A stretch of DNA of 64,000 bases from Acidobacteriota bacterium (GTDB lineage: Bacteria > Acidobacteriota > Terriglobia > Terriglobales > Acidobacteriaceae): positions 1-64,000 of the forward strand of contig JAJYCQ010000007.1 of the NCBI GenBank assembly GCA_021778315.1, read 5' to 3'. The notes under the pieces were generated by a model, which saw nothing but the letters and a program-made list of their open reading frames with translations, made no database searches and was not told the DNA's origin. Numbering within the stretch: position 1 is the first letter of the stretch; every line of letters begins with the position of its first letter. Positions 26,334-34,996 of the stretch are shown piece by piece. A program made the position numbers and the translations under genes.

Positions 26334-26611
26334 GGGGCCATTCCGCAGAGAGCCCAGATGGCGAGCAAAAGTATGCAAGGAATGAGTGCAATGATCCGTT
26401 TCCGACCACTTCCGAAGGCAGTAAGCGCAAATCCTATCAGAGCGCAGATTCCCCCCCAATTAACCCATGGTCGCGGATCGTTGGAATTACTAGAAGCTCT
26501 AGTCCAGTGGCCTATTGCATTTTCGAAGCAGACAAGAATCGTCAGCGACGCTACTTGAGCGATGATGCCACCTGTGAATAGTCTGCTGCGCAATGGCGTT
26601 GTAGCGATCAC
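26330..26611 (-). CDS. Small membrane protein in his operon
   Basis: A 93-residue protein starting at GTG 26611, immediately after the hisB stop, and ending in an ATGA overlap with hisH. It has three hydrophobic segments: GGIIAQVASLTILVCF, WGGICALIGFALTAFG and IIALIPCILLLAIWAL. The tight fit at both ends argues that it is translated. No family is recognised. AT content is a little higher than in hisB. Confidence 0.6.
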   Translation of the reverse strand: MIATTPLRSRLFTGGIIAQVASLTILVCFENAIGHWTRASSNSNDPRPWVNWGGICALIGFALTAFGSGRKRIIALIPCILLLAIWALCGMAP

Positions 26612-27250
26612 TTAGAGCAATCCTTTGGTGCTGGGTAACAACTCTTTCATGCGCTCATCGCGGGAGCAGGCTCCGCGGAGGGCGCGGGCGAAGGCTTTGA
26701 AGATGGCCTCGATCTTGTGGTGATTGCTGCGACCGTACATGGTCTTGACATGGACGTTGGCCCTGGCTCCGCGGGCGAATCCGTCGAAGAAGTCGGTGAC
26801 GAGTTCGGTCTGGAGATCTCCGACTACGGGGACGTCGACCTGGTCGTCGACGACGTAGGCGACGCGGCCGGAGAGGTCGACGGCGGCGACGGCGAGGGTC
26901 TCGTCCATCGCCATGACGAAGTAGCCTGCGCGGAGAATGCCCTTTTTGTCGCCGAGTGCTTCAGCGAACGCTTCGCCGAGCGCGATGCCGACGTCTTCCA
27001 CCGTGTGATGTTGGTCAACGTCAAGATCGCCGATGCATTTCAGTTGCAGGTCGAAGCCGCCGTGGCGCGTGAAGAGCTCCAGCATGTGGTCGAAGAAGCG
27101 TATTCCAGTGGAAACGGTGTACGATCCCTGGCCATCGACGTTGAGCCGCAACGAGATCTTGGTCTCCGTAGTGTTGCGCTCGACGATTCCGATGCGTTCA
27201 GGCCCTGCAGGCTGCGGCACAACGCCGACTTCTTCTAACAGATCACTCAT
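26612..27250 (-). CDS. hisB: Imidazoleglycerol-phosphate dehydratase
   Basis: A 212-residue Mn-dependent IGP dehydratase. The two His-rich metal motifs are [16 protein letters not shown] and [20 protein letters not shown]; the N-terminal half has [17 protein letters not shown]. It is the single-domain form, without the N-terminal phosphatase found in enterobacteria. It overlaps hisC by 4 nt. Confidence 0.96.
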   Translation of the reverse strand: MSDLLEEVGVVPQPAGPERIGIVERNTTETKISLRLNVDGQGSYTVSTGIRFFDHMLELFTRHGGFDLQLKCIGDLDVDQHHTVEDVGIALGEAFAEALGDKKGILRAGYFVMAMDETLAVAAVDLSGRVAYVVDDQVDVPVVGDLQTELVTDFFDGFARGARANVHVKTMYGRSNHHKIEAIFKAFARALRGACSRDERMKELLPSTKGLL

Positions 27251-28389
27251 GCTTGTCCTCTACCTTCTGCTGGCGTCCAGCCGATCTCCGCGAGTGACTC
27301 GCGCAGCGCTGTAATTCCTCTTGTCACATGGTCTTCGACGCCTACGGTGATGCGAACGTAGCCATCGCAGCCGGGGTCGGCGGAGCGATCGCGGAGGAGC
27401 ACGCCGCGCTTGCGCATCGCAGCGCAGAACTCCTTGTGGCGAGGGCCGATATCCATGAGTACGAAGTTGGCGGCGCTGGGCCAGGTGCGGACGTGGAGCT
27501 CGCGAAGAGCGGCGAATATTCGCTCGCGGCCAGCGTGAACCTGGTCGACGTACCAGTTGATGTAGGCGTCGTCGGCGACGGCGTCAGGGAGGACGGCGAG
27601 AGCGACTCCGTTGACGTTGTAGGGCGAGCTGACCTTGCGGAGGAAGCTGATGAGGCGAGCGTCGCCGGCGAGCATTCCGATGCGAAGGCTGGCGAGACCG
27701 TAGGCCTTGGAGAAGGTGCGAGCGACGATGAGGTTGGGGATGCTGCCGACGTCGCTGATGGTGGTATCGCCGTGAAAGTGGAAGTAGGCTTCGTCGACCA
27801 TGAGGACGGCTTGCGGAGCTGCTGCGGCTATGGCGTGGAGATGCTCGCGGCTGACGGTGGCTCCGGTGGGATTGTTGGGCGAAGCGACGATGATGAGCTT
27901 GGTCTTCGGCGTGATGGCAGCGAGGAAACGCTCAAAGGGGAAGGAGAGGGAATCGTCGGTTTGTACGCGCTTGAGGCCGGAGGTCATCAAGCTGATGGAG
28001 ACGTCGTACATGAAGAAGGTGGGGGTGCAGATGAGGGCTTCGTCGCCCTCGTCGAGGAAGGCGCAGGCGACGAGATGAATGGCCTCGTCGACGCCGTTGG
28101 TGAGGAGGATCTGGTCGTGCTGGAGACCGACGTGTTGCGCGACGATGTGCTCGACGGGCTCGCGCTCGGGATAGATGGTTAGGTCTTCGGAGGTGAGTTG
28201 CTGGAGCTTTCGCAGAACGGAGGGGCTGGGAGCGAAGGTGTTCTCGTTGAAGTCCAGGCGCAGGGCGTCACGGCCGGCGAGCGGAGGGTGGTACTCGGGC
28301 ATGGCGAGGACGGCCTTGCGCGGTTGTACGAGCTGGGATTGCTCTGGCTTGGCTTGCTCGATGTTGGTTAGTTCTGTTACGGCGTTCAT
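27247..28389 (-). CDS. hisC: Histidinol-phosphate aminotransferase
   Basis: A 380-residue fold-type I PLP aminotransferase. The PLP lysine is in [30 protein letters not shown] near the N-terminus, [11 protein letters not shown] and [11 protein letters not shown] are diagnostic blocks. It overlaps hisB and hisD by 4 nt each. It may also serve phenylalanine or tyrosine transamination, as in some bacteria, but its place in the operon supports histidine. Confidence 0.94.
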   Translation of the reverse strand: MNAVTELTNIEQAKPEQSQLVQPRKAVLAMPEYHPPLAGRDALRLDFNENTFAPSPSVLRKLQQLTSEDLTIYPEREPVEHIVAQHVGLQHDQILLTNGVDEAIHLVACAFLDEGDEALICTPTFFMYDVSISLMTSGLKRVQTDDSLSFPFERFLAAITPKTKLIIVASPNNPTGATVSREHLHAIAAAAPQAVLMVDEAYFHFHGDTTISDVGSIPNLIVARTFSKAYGLASLRIGMLAGDARLISFLRKVSSPYNVNGVALAVLPDAVADDAYINWYVDQVHAGRERIFAALRELHVRTWPSAANFVLMDIGPRHKEFCAAMRKRGVLLRDRSADPGCDGYVRITVGVEDHVTRGITALRESLAEIGWTPAEGRGQA

Positions 28390-29645
28390 CGCATCCTCAC
28401 GCGCACGCTCTCGGCGTGGCCGGTTAGTCCTTCTGCTTCTGCCAGGGCGATGGTGTGAGGTCCGACCTCACGCAAGGCGTCGAGTGTGTACTGCTGCACG
28501 GTGATGATTTTGACGAAGTCGAGCACGCTGAGGCCTCCGCGAACTCGACCGTTACGGCCGGTGGGGAGGACGTGGTTGGGGCCGCTGATGTAGTCGCCCA
28601 TGGATTGTGGCGTGTGGTGTCCGATGAAGACGGAGCCGGCGTTTCTGACCCAGCGAAGGTCGGCTCCAGCGTCGACGGTGAGGTGCTCGGGTGCGAGTCT
28701 GTTGGTGAGCGCGTGCGCTTCGTCGGCGGTTGCTGTGATGAAGGCGAAGCCCTGCGCGGAGAGTGATTGCTGGGCGATGGTGTTGGTTTGAGACTGCCGC
28801 TTCACCTCGAGCACGACCTCTTCAGCGAGGTCGGATTTGCTGGTGATGAGGACAGCGAGCGCTTCGGGATCGTGCTCGGCCTGGGCTACGAGATCGGCTG
28901 CGATGCCGGAGGGGTCGCCGGTTTCGCTGGTGACGATGATCTCGGTTGGACCCGCGGGCATGTCGATTCCGGTGTGATGCGAGACGGCGATCTTGGCGGA
29001 GGTGACGTAGAGATTACCCGGGCCGACGATCTTTGCTACGGGTGCGATGGTGGATGTTCCGAACGCGAGAGCGGCGATGGCTTGGGCTCCGCCGATGCGG
29101 TAGAACTCGGTGACGCCGGCGAGATGGGCCGCGGCTAAGGTCTCTCGTGCGGGCTTGGGGGAGCAGACGACGATGCGCTCAACACCCGCGACTTGGGCGG
29201 GCGTTACGGTCATCAGCAAGGTCGAGGGCAGTGGGTATCGGCCGCCAGGAACGTAGCAGCCGACCGAGCTGAGAGGACGAATGATCTGGCCGACTTCCAT
29301 TCCTTCAGTGGGACGAAAGCTCCAGGCGCGGGGGAGTTGCTTTTCGGCGAAGGCGCGGATGTTGGCCTGGGCGAGGAGCATGGCGGCCTTGAGGTCCTCG
29401 CTGGTGGCGTCCCAGGCGGCCTGCATCTCTTCGCGGCTGACGAGGAGCGGCTGATCGTCGGTGAGGGCGTCGAAGGTGGCGGAATATTCGCGGACGGCTG
29501 CGTCGCCTCGGTCGCGCACTGCGGCGAGGATGTCCTGCACGACAGCATCGACCTTGGCGGTGTTGACGGCGCCGCGCTGCTCGAGCTGCTGGATCGCAGC
29601 CTCGGCGGAACTAAGGCTGTCGCCGAAGGTTTTGAGGATCTTCAT
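28386..29645 (-). CDS. hisD: Histidinol dehydrogenase
   Basis: A 419-residue Zn-dependent enzyme carrying out the last two oxidations to histidine with NAD. Visible motifs are YVPGGRYPLPSTLLMTVTPAQVAGV, GPGNLYVTSAKIAV, GTSTIAPVAKIV and the C-terminal PTGRNGRVRGGLSVLDFVK. Asn/His metal ligands lie in LAPEHLTVDAG. It overlaps hisC and the unknown gene at 29642 by 4 nt each. Confidence 0.96.
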   Translation of the reverse strand: MKILKTFGDSLSSAEAAIQQLEQRGAVNTAKVDAVVQDILAAVRDRGDAAVREYSATFDALTDDQPLLVSREEMQAAWDATSEDLKAAMLLAQANIRAFAEKQLPRAWSFRPTEGMEVGQIIRPLSSVGCYVPGGRYPLPSTLLMTVTPAQVAGVERIVVCSPKPARETLAAAHLAGVTEFYRIGGAQAIAALAFGTSTIAPVAKIVGPGNLYVTSAKIAVSHHTGIDMPAGPTEIIVTSETGDPSGIAADLVAQAEHDPEALAVLITSKSDLAEEVVLEVKRQSQTNTIAQQSLSAQGFAFITATADEAHALTNRLAPEHLTVDAGADLRWVRNAGSVFIGHHTPQSMGDYISGPNHVLPTGRNGRVRGGLSVLDFVKIITVQQYTLDALREVGPHTIALAEAEGLTGHAESVRVRMR

Positions 29646-30073
29646 CGTGGTCCTCTGCGACCGCGGACGCTTGGGACGACGCCGCGGCCGGACTGCATCT
29701 GGCGACGTTCGCTGCGGGAGCCGGTGGCGACGACGCGCTTGGCTGCTTCGGGACCTGCGGGGTAGATGCGCTTCGGATTTTTGGGATCGACGACGATGAC
29801 CAGGCGGACTCCGGGTTCGATCTTTTGGCCGGGTTCGATGCGCGAGCTGAGGGTGACCTGACGGCTGGTCTTGTCAGGTTCCTGGAGCCACATGACGATC
29901 TTGGCCATCGGAAGCGTTTTGCCGAAGCGTTTGATGGGCGTGACGGAGACGACGGTGGCGTAGAGGGCGAGGCCTTCGCGCTCGGCCTTGGTCTGTCGCC
30001 ACCGCTGGTAGAAGTACAGCACCGCGGGCGTTGCGGCTGCTATGAAGATGATGGTCCAGATTACTGTCTTCAT
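29642..30073 (-). CDS. Membrane-anchored unknown protein in his operon
   Basis: A 143-residue protein overlapping hisD by 4 nt. A single N-terminal membrane helix (VIWTIIFIAAATPAVLYFY) is followed by a beta-rich domain (GLALYATVVSVTPIKRFG, AKIVMWLQEP) and a basic tail ending RGRRGPR. It starts 18 nt after hisG stops. The family is not recognised. Its overlap implies translation coupled to hisD. Confidence 0.72.
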   Translation of the reverse strand: MKTVIWTIIFIAAATPAVLYFYQRWRQTKAEREGLALYATVVSVTPIKRFGKTLPMAKIVMWLQEPDKTSRQVTLSSRIEPGQKIEPGVRLVIVVDPKNPKRIYPAGPEAAKRVVATGSRSERRQMQSGRGVVPSVRGRRGPR

Positions 30074-30091
30074 CGAAACACTTCCTTCTGG

Positions 30092-30973
30092 TTACAGAAC
30101 TACTTTACTAAGTGGATATTCGACAATGCCTGTGCCTCCCGCAGCCTTGAGCTTAGGGATGACGTCGCGAACGAGATGGGTTTCGAGGATGGTGTTGAGG
30201 GCAACCCAGTGTTCATCTCGCAGCTGCGAGATCGTAGGGGAGTTGAGCGCGGGGAGGACGCTGAGGACGTTGTCGAGGTCAGCCTTGCGGACGTTGAGCA
30301 TCAGGCCGACTTGCACCTCGGCGTCCATTGCGCCGTTGAGCATGAGCGAGAGCGTCTGGATCTTGGAGCGCTTCCAATCGTTAGCCCAGGCGGTCTTGTT
30401 GGCGATGAGTTGGGTCTCGGACTCCATCAATGTCTCGATGATTCGGAGGCGGTTGGCGCGGAGAGAGCTGCCGGTTTCGGTGACCTCAACGATGGCGTCG
30501 GCGAGGGTTGGCGGCTTGACCTCGGTGGCTCCCCAGCTGAACTCCACCTTGACGGGAATATTCTTTCCGGCGAAGTAACGTTTGGTGTACTCAACGAGTT
30601 CGGTGGCGATTGTCTTGTCGGCGAGGTCTTCAGGCTTCTGAAAGGGCGAGTCCTCGGGCACGGCGAGCACCCACTTAACGGGCACGCGAGACTGCTTGGA
30701 GTAGGTGAGCGACGTGACGCGCTCGACGTCCGATTGGTTCTCGAGGATCCAGTCATTTCCGGTGAGACCGGCGTCGAGGGCGCCGTGCTCGACGTAGCGG
30801 GCCATCTCCTGGGCGCGAACGAGCATGCACTCGATCTCGACGTCGTCGATGGTGGGGAAGTAGCTTCGGCCGCTGGCGTAGATGCGCCAGCCGGCGCGCT
30901 CGAAGAGAGCAATCGTTGCATCCTGCAGGCTGCCCTTGGGAATACCTAATTTTAGTTTATTTTTGTGTGACAT
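30092..30973 (-). CDS. hisG: ATP phosphoribosyltransferase (long form)
   Basis: A 293-residue first enzyme of histidine synthesis, condensing ATP and PRPP. It starts [23 protein letters not shown]. The PRPP-binding region is [14 protein letters not shown] to [17 protein letters not shown]. The extra C-terminal domain (from about residue 215) is the histidine-binding regulatory domain of the long form, so HisZ is not needed. It overlaps the hisI stop by 1 nt. Confidence 0.95.
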   Translation of the reverse strand: MSHKNKLKLGIPKGSLQDATIALFERAGWRIYASGRSYFPTIDDVEIECMLVRAQEMARYVEHGALDAGLTGNDWILENQSDVERVTSLTYSKQSRVPVKWVLAVPEDSPFQKPEDLADKTIATELVEYTKRYFAGKNIPVKVEFSWGATEVKPPTLADAIVEVTETGSSLRANRLRIIETLMESETQLIANKTAWANDWKRSKIQTLSLMLNGAMDAEVQVGLMLNVRKADLDNVLSVLPALNSPTISQLRDEHWVALNTILETHLVRDVIPKLKAAGGTGIVEYPLSKVVL

Positions 30974-31323
30974 TACTTACTCCCTAATTCGATGGGCTTG
31001 GTGAAGCAGCTGACGGTTCCTTCGTGGCAGACGAGGCCGTCGCCTTCAACTTCAACGCGGAAGAGCAGGGCATCGTTGTCGCAGTCGGTGGAGGCGGAGA
31101 CGATGCGCAGTCGGTTGCCGCTGGTCTCGCCCTTCATCCACAGTTTAGAGCGGGTGCGTGACCAGAAGGTGACGAAGCCAGTTTCTGTGGTCTTGAGGTA
31201 GCTCTCTTCATTGAGGAAGCCGAGCATGAGGACTTCGCCGGTCTTCGCGTCCTGCACAATGCCGGCTACCAAACCGCCAGCCTTTGCAAAGTCAATCGTT
31301 ATGGGTTTTGTTGAGTTCGTCAT
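30973..31323 (-). CDS. hisI: Phosphoribosyl-AMP cyclohydrolase
   Basis: A 116-residue single-domain PRA-CH. Metal-binding residues are seen in [17 protein letters not shown] and [29 protein letters not shown] is the family signature. The HisE half is not fused and not found in the window. ATG 31323 is used; the frame to 31386 runs into the attenuator. It is the first structural gene after the his leader. Confidence 0.94.
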   Translation of the reverse strand: MTNSTKPITIDFAKAGGLVAGIVQDAKTGEVLMLGFLNEESYLKTTETGFVTFWSRTRSKLWMKGETSGNRLRIVSASTDCDNDALLFRVEVEGDGLVCHEGTVSCFTKPIELGSK

Positions 31324-31384
31324 CCTGTTTCCTTGAGGGTTGCGGTGAGGTTGATGGCCGAAGAGGTGCTCAACGCGACGCAGC

Positions 31385-31418
31385 AAAAAGCCCGCTCGCG
31401 ATGTGCGCGTCAGCGGGC
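31385..31418 (-). terminator. his attenuator terminator
   Basis: On the minus strand GCCCGCT and AGCGGGC close a GC-rich loop and are followed by TTTTT. It lies between the His-rich leader peptide and hisI, as in amino-acid operon attenuators. A competing pairing is possible: GCGGCTGTG (31469-31477, leader codons 20-22) with CACAGGCCCGC (31413-31423), with a 2-nt bulge. This would block the 5' arm and act as antiterminator when the ribosome stalls at the His codons. Confidence 0.85.
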
Positions 31419-31450
31419 CTGTGATAGATCCTGTAGGGCGTTCTTGTTAC

Positions 31451-31534
31451 TTACTTCGCCGCACCGGACACAGCCGCCAACACGCTATGCGCATGATGAT
31501 GGTGATGCCCGAGATGGTGCCGACGAACGCTCAT
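31451..31534 (-). CDS. hisL: his operon leader peptide
   Basis: A 27-residue ORF (ATG 31532-31534, TAA 31451-31453) with eight histidines: His6-7, five in a row at 10-14, and His16. It lies upstream of a terminator hairpin and hisI. Ribosome stalling at the His run under histidine shortage would favour read-through into the operon. GAGGG lies just before the ATG. It is too short for standard gene finders. Confidence 0.88.
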   Translation of the reverse strand: MSVRRHHLGHHHHHAHSVLAAVSGAAK

Positions 31535-31542
31535 TACCCTCT

Positions 31543-31571
31543 ACGCTAACGGGAGGACGCTGCAATGTCAA
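31543..31571 (-). promoter_or_regulatory. Probable his promoter
   Basis: The minus strand has a perfect -35 TTGACA (31566-31571), a 17-nt spacer and TAGCGT (31543-31548) as -10. The expected start is near 31536, only about 2 nt before the leader ATG. So the leader transcript would be nearly leaderless. Confidence 0.6.
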
Positions 31572-31713
31572 TGCTCTGCTGGTCGCGTACCCGAAGTTCC
31601 AAAATTGGCGGTGATCTTTCGTCTTACGCAACTACGTGAGCGCATGGAAAGGTCGCGTAAGCCGAAATCTGCATCTCTTCTGGTTACGGCAACCTGCCGG
31701 GGAGATGCACTTT

Positions 31714-31977
31714 ATGACGGACTATCGCGTACAAGCTGGAGAAGCTCAGGAAGACCAAGTTACGGCAATCATTGAGAAGTACACAGCGCCCGTTCCCTCG
31801 AGCGTGTATCTGGGGTTGGCGCTGGTGTCGATTGCTGCGTCGGTGACGCTCCAGGTGACACAGAAGGAGAAGGCAAACCCGGCCCTCTTTGTGGGCCAGT
31901 GGGTGGCGCCGTTCCTGCTGCTGGGAATCTACAACAAGCTGGTCAAGCAGCACGGTTCGGACGCGAAAGTCCGATAG
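31714..31977 (+). CDS. Small membrane protein, unknown
   Basis: An 87-residue protein. ATG 31714 follows GGGGAG; in-frame ATGs further upstream lack a site. A polar start (YRVQAGEAQEDQVTAIIEKY) is followed by two hydrophobic segments, VYLGLALVSIAASVTLQV and WVAPFLLLGIYNKLV. It is divergent from the his leader. No family is recognised. Confidence 0.6.
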   Translation: MTDYRVQAGEAQEDQVTAIIEKYTAPVPSSVYLGLALVSIAASVTLQVTQKEKANPALFVGQWVAPFLLLGIYNKLVKQHGSDAKVR

Positions 31978-32010
31978 AGTGGAACGATTCGCCAAGCAGT
32001 CGCGTGCGGC

Positions 32011-32673
32011 TTACACGCCGGTCGGGAGAGTAACCCCGATCGGCGTAAAGGTGCATTCACCATCCTCAGCCACGAAGACCTCGCCGGTTCCGATGCAGTA
32101 AATCCAACCGGAGATGGTGAGCTCTCCTTTGGCCATGGCGCGAGCCACGGAAGGGTGGGTTTTGAGGTGCTGCATCTGGAGGAGAACGTTCTGCTCGGTG
32201 ATGACGTCGACCATGGTTTCGCCTGTGGAGAGGGCGGTGGGGTGGTTGTTCAGGGACTCGGCTGTGGAGAGGGCGGCATGGGCATTGACGAGCCAGGCCT
32301 TGACGGTGGGCATCTCCGCTACGGATTCGGGATGGAGCAGAGCGGACATCGCTCCGCAGTGGGTATGACCGCAGATGACGACGTGGCTTACGTTGAGCGA
32401 GGTGACGGCGAACTCGATGACGGCGCTGACGCCTCCGAGCATCTCGCCGTAGGCCGGAACCATGTTGCCGATGTTGCGGGTGACGAAGACTTCACCGGTG
32501 CCGGAACTGGTGATGGCGATGGGGTCAACGCGTGAGTCGGCGCAGGTGATGAAGAGGGTATGCGGACGCTGGGGTTCACTGGCTGCCTGCGCAAAGACCT
32601 CGGCCTGCTCCGGATAGACCTCCGTCTGGAAGCGTCGTACACCCTCTTTGAGACGGTGGAGAACTTCGTCCAT
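32011..32673 (-). CDS. Beta-class carbonic anhydrase
   Basis: A 220-residue beta carbonic anhydrase (CO2 hydration). Zinc ligands are in FITCADSRVDP (Cys with the Asp-Arg dyad) and VVICGHTHCGAM (His and Cys). NIGNMVPAYGE is also typical. Likely cytoplasmic. Its stop lies 33 nt from the convergent small membrane gene. Confidence 0.94.
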   Translation of the reverse strand: MDEVLHRLKEGVRRFQTEVYPEQAEVFAQAASEPQRPHTLFITCADSRVDPIAITSSGTGEVFVTRNIGNMVPAYGEMLGGVSAVIEFAVTSLNVSHVVICGHTHCGAMSALLHPESVAEMPTVKAWLVNAHAALSTAESLNNHPTALSTGETMVDVITEQNVLLQMQHLKTHPSVARAMAKGELTISGWIYCIGTGEVFVAEDGECTFTPIGVTLPTGV

Positions 32674-32716
32674 TTTGTCCTCTTCTCCTAGGTTGTATTC
32701 TTAGATGACGATCCGG

Positions 32717-33364
32717 TTAAGTTTGACGCCATTTGATATTGCAACCAATGCTGCTGCGCTGCTCCGGGCTGGGATGCTTGCCGGCGATGACGGCGTCCAT
32801 GGCGGTGCGGAGGTCTTTGCCTGTGACTGGCTGGTCGTTGCCGAAGTCCTTGCGGCGGGGGCGGCTGTCGTCGAGTTGGCCGCGGTAGACGAGGCGCATT
32901 TCGGCGTCGAAGAGGAAGAAATCCGGGGTGCAGGCTGCAGCGTAAGCGTGCGCTACTTCCTGGGTTTCATCGAGGAGGTAGGGGAAGGTCCAGCCGAGGC
33001 GGGTGGCCTGCTCGCGCATGCCGTCGGGACCGTCGTCGGGGTACTCGGCGATGTCGTTGGACTGGATGGCGGCGATGGCGATGGGGCCGTTGCCGTCGTC
33101 GAAGTAGTCGTGGCCAATGCGGGCTAGCTCTCCTTCGACGTGCTTGACGTAGGGGCAGTGCACGCAGACGAACATGACGAGCAAGCCGTGCTTCTTCGCA
33201 GACCCGCCGTGGGTGGAGAGGTTGGCGGCGTCAGAACGGTTATCGTCCCAACTGAGGGCGAATATGTCGTCGCGACTCATGGCTTTGCCGGTGAGAACGT
33301 TGGGCAGCTCGAAAGGGGGAGCTATGGTTCCCAGCGGTAGCATGATCGATTCGGTTCTGGACAT
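32717..33364 (-). CDS. Thioredoxin-like (AhpC/TSA-type) protein
   Basis: A 215-residue thioredoxin-fold protein of the redoxin group. It starts LPLGTIAPPFELPNVLTGK and has a CxxC-like site VMFVCVHCPYVKHVEGELARIG, then YLLDETQEVAHAYAAACTPDFFLFD and RGQLDDSRP, all typical of an uncharacterised thiol-oxidoreductase family. ATG 33364 has GACGAGG ahead; ATG 33385 (AAGGA ahead) and ATG 33343 are alternatives. The open frame reaches 34045, but that part opposes the HNH gene and is Pro/Arg-rich noise. Confidence 0.82.
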   Translation of the reverse strand: MSRTESIMLPLGTIAPPFELPNVLTGKAMSRDDIFALSWDDNRSDAANLSTHGGSAKKHGLLVMFVCVHCPYVKHVEGELARIGHDYFDDGNGPIAIAAIQSNDIAEYPDDGPDGMREQATRLGWTFPYLLDETQEVAHAYAAACTPDFFLFDAEMRLVYRGQLDDSRPRRKDFGNDQPVTGKDLRTAMDAVIAGKHPSPEQRSSIGCNIKWRQT

Positions 33365-33481
33365 GGTTGGCCTCGTCTTCCCCATCATAAGTCCTTTGCG
33401 GCCGGGTGCTGCGCGCACCGTGGGACTAGAGGGTGGCTGATGGTGGGAAGGTGGGCGGAGGATTGATAGACTATCTGTATC

Positions 33482-34000
33482 ATGGCCATGAAAAAGGGGA
33501 AACCTGAGATTGTGCCCGGGAGGGGAGCCCGGCCGGGCCGGGTGTTGGCTGAGGCGGGGCGTGCTGCGGGCAAGGAGTCGGAGGTTGGGCCGCATGGAAG
33601 GCCGCTGTGCCGGTGGTGCCGGATGGAGATTCTGGCGAAGCGGCGGAGGACGTTTTGCTCGGATTTCTGCGTGCATCAGTGGAGGTTGCGGTCGGACCCG
33701 GGGTATCTGCGGGACCAGGTATTTGCGCGGGACCGTGGGATCTGTGTGCTTTGTGAGACGGACACGGTGGCGGCGTATGCGGAGTTGAAGCGCAGCCGGG
33801 GACGGGCGAGGGAGGAGGCGTTGAAGGTTTGGGGGATGAAGTCGGTGACAGCGCGGAGGTCCTTGTGGGACGCGGACCATATTCGACCGGTGGCGGAGGG
33901 TGGAGGGGAGTGCGATCTGGATAATCTGCGGACGATTTGTTTGCCGTGTCATCGGGAGGTGACGGCGGATTTGCGGCGACGGCTGAAGGGCCGGGGCTGA
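33482..34000 (+). CDS. HNH endonuclease with N-terminal Cys motif
   Basis: A 172-residue protein. The N-terminal third is basic; CRWCRMEILAKRRRTFCSDFC forms a possible zinc knuckle (two Cys pairs). The C-terminal HNH nuclease motif is WDADHIRPVAEGGGECDLDN and then LRTICLPCHREVT. HNH proteins of this size include restriction, repair and homing types; no methylase or intron is next to it. ATG 33482 or 33488 could start it. Confidence 0.85.
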   Translation: MAMKKGKPEIVPGRGARPGRVLAEAGRAAGKESEVGPHGRPLCRWCRMEILAKRRRTFCSDFCVHQWRLRSDPGYLRDQVFARDRGICVLCETDTVAAYAELKRSRGRAREEALKVWGMKSVTARRSLWDADHIRPVAEGGGECDLDNLRTICLPCHREVTADLRRRLKGRG

Positions 34001-34071
34001 GGGCATTCGGTTGCTTCGATGGGACAGGAGTGGGATAGTCCACAATGGAGGGATGGGGTGCGTGTGTGGCG

Positions 34072-34650
34072 ATGAATAAGGCGCTGTTTCTGGATCGCGA
34101 TGGGGTGATCAATCACGAGGTAGGGTATCTGCATGCGGCGGAGGATGTGCGCTGGGTTGCGGGGATCTTTGAGCTTTGCCGCGTGGCCGTGGGTTCGGGG
34201 TACAAGCTGGTGGTGGTGACGAACCAGGCGGGGATTGCGCGGGGACTCTATACGGAGGCGCAGTTCGAGACGCTGATGGAGTGGATGCGCGGGGAGTTTG
34301 TTGCGCGGGGAGTGGCGCTGGATGCGGTGTACTTCAGCCCGTATCACCCGGTGCATGGGCTGGGCGAGTATAAGCGGGAGCATGAAGACCGGAAGCCCGG
34401 GCCGGGGATGCTGCTGCGGGCAGCAAAGGACTTGGGACTGGATCTGGGGAGGTCGGTGATGGTGGGGGATCGCTGCTCCGATGTGGGGGCGGCGAATGCT
34501 GCGGGGCTGCGGAGGATGTTTTTGCTGAGCGGGACGGAGGCGGAGGGGTGCGCGGGGGAGTATGTGCCGGTGGAGTCGCTGGGTGAGGTGGAGAGCTGGA
34601 TTGCTGCGGATTCGGCTGCGGATTTGTCTAAAGAGCAGGAGGTGCGGTGA
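34072..34650 (+). CDS. HAD phosphatase, GmhB-like, lacking zinc cysteines
   Basis: A 192-residue HAD-superfamily, histidinol-phosphatase/heptose-bisphosphatase-type protein. Motif I is LFLDRDGVINHE, motif II LVVVTNQAGIARG, motif III RKPGPGMLL and motif IV VMVGDRCSDVGAANAAG. In GmhB the loop before motif III binds zinc with Cys/His. Here that loop (YHPVHGLGEYKREHEDRKP) has no Cys. ATG 34072 gives the family N-terminus; ATG 34045 is an alternative. It overlaps the next gene by 1 nt. As the window lacks a clear histidinol phosphatase, that role is possible but unproven. Confidence 0.78.
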   Translation: MNKALFLDRDGVINHEVGYLHAAEDVRWVAGIFELCRVAVGSGYKLVVVTNQAGIARGLYTEAQFETLMEWMRGEFVARGVALDAVYFSPYHPVHGLGEYKREHEDRKPGPGMLLRAAKDLGLDLGRSVMVGDRCSDVGAANAAGLRRMFLLSGTEAEGCAGEYVPVESLGEVESWIAADSAADLSKEQEVR

Positions 34651-34973
34651 TGCAGAGGATGCGGGATTTGCTGCGGGGATCGCTGGGGAGGAGTTTGCGG
34701 GAGTTGCCGGATGAGGATCGGCTGGCGGCTGCGTGGCCGGTGGCTTGCGGGAGTGCGCTGGCGGGGCATGGGGAGGTGCGGCATCTCGATCTGGAGGGAG
34801 TGCTGCATGTGCGGGTGGTGGGGGCGGAGTGGATGCAGCAGTTTCTGCAGGTGCGGTCGGCGCTGGCCAATGACCTGGGGAGGATCGCGGGGGTCCGGCT
34901 CAACGGGATACACTTCGAAGAGCAGGGCGTGGCGCGGGTTCGTGCGGTGAAAAGAACAGGGATTAGGGATTAG
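34650..34973 (+). CDS. DUF721 (DciA-like) protein with repeat-derived tail
   Basis: A 107-residue protein of the DUF721 family, some members of which (DciA) help load the replicative helicase. Recognisable blocks are LPDEDRLAAAWPVACGSALAGH and LHVRVVGAEWMQQFLQVRSALANDL. ATG 34650 follows AGGAGG at ideal distance and overlaps the upstream stop by 1 nt. The last residues, RTGIRD, and the stop codon are encoded by a GGGATTA heptamer array. Confidence 0.72.
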   Translation: MQRMRDLLRGSLGRSLRELPDEDRLAAAWPVACGSALAGHGEVRHLDLEGVLHVRVVGAEWMQQFLQVRSALANDLGRIAGVRLNGIHFEEQGVARVRAVKRTGIRD

Positions 34974-34990
34974 GGCACAGGGATTAGGAG
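34955..34990 (+). repeat. GGGATTA heptamer array between DUF721 gene and gatC
   Basis: Units in order are AACAGGGATTA, GGGATTA, GGGCACA, GGGATTA and GGAG. The array supplies the C-terminus and stop of the upstream gene and, as TTAGGAG, the Shine-Dalgarno of gatC. Confidence 0.9.
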
Positions 34991-34996
34991 ATGGTG

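Noticed and set aside
33365..34045. Extended N-terminus of the thioredoxin-like gene
   Set aside because: It overlaps the HNH gene on the other strand and reads as Pro/Arg/His low-complexity sequence without domain features.
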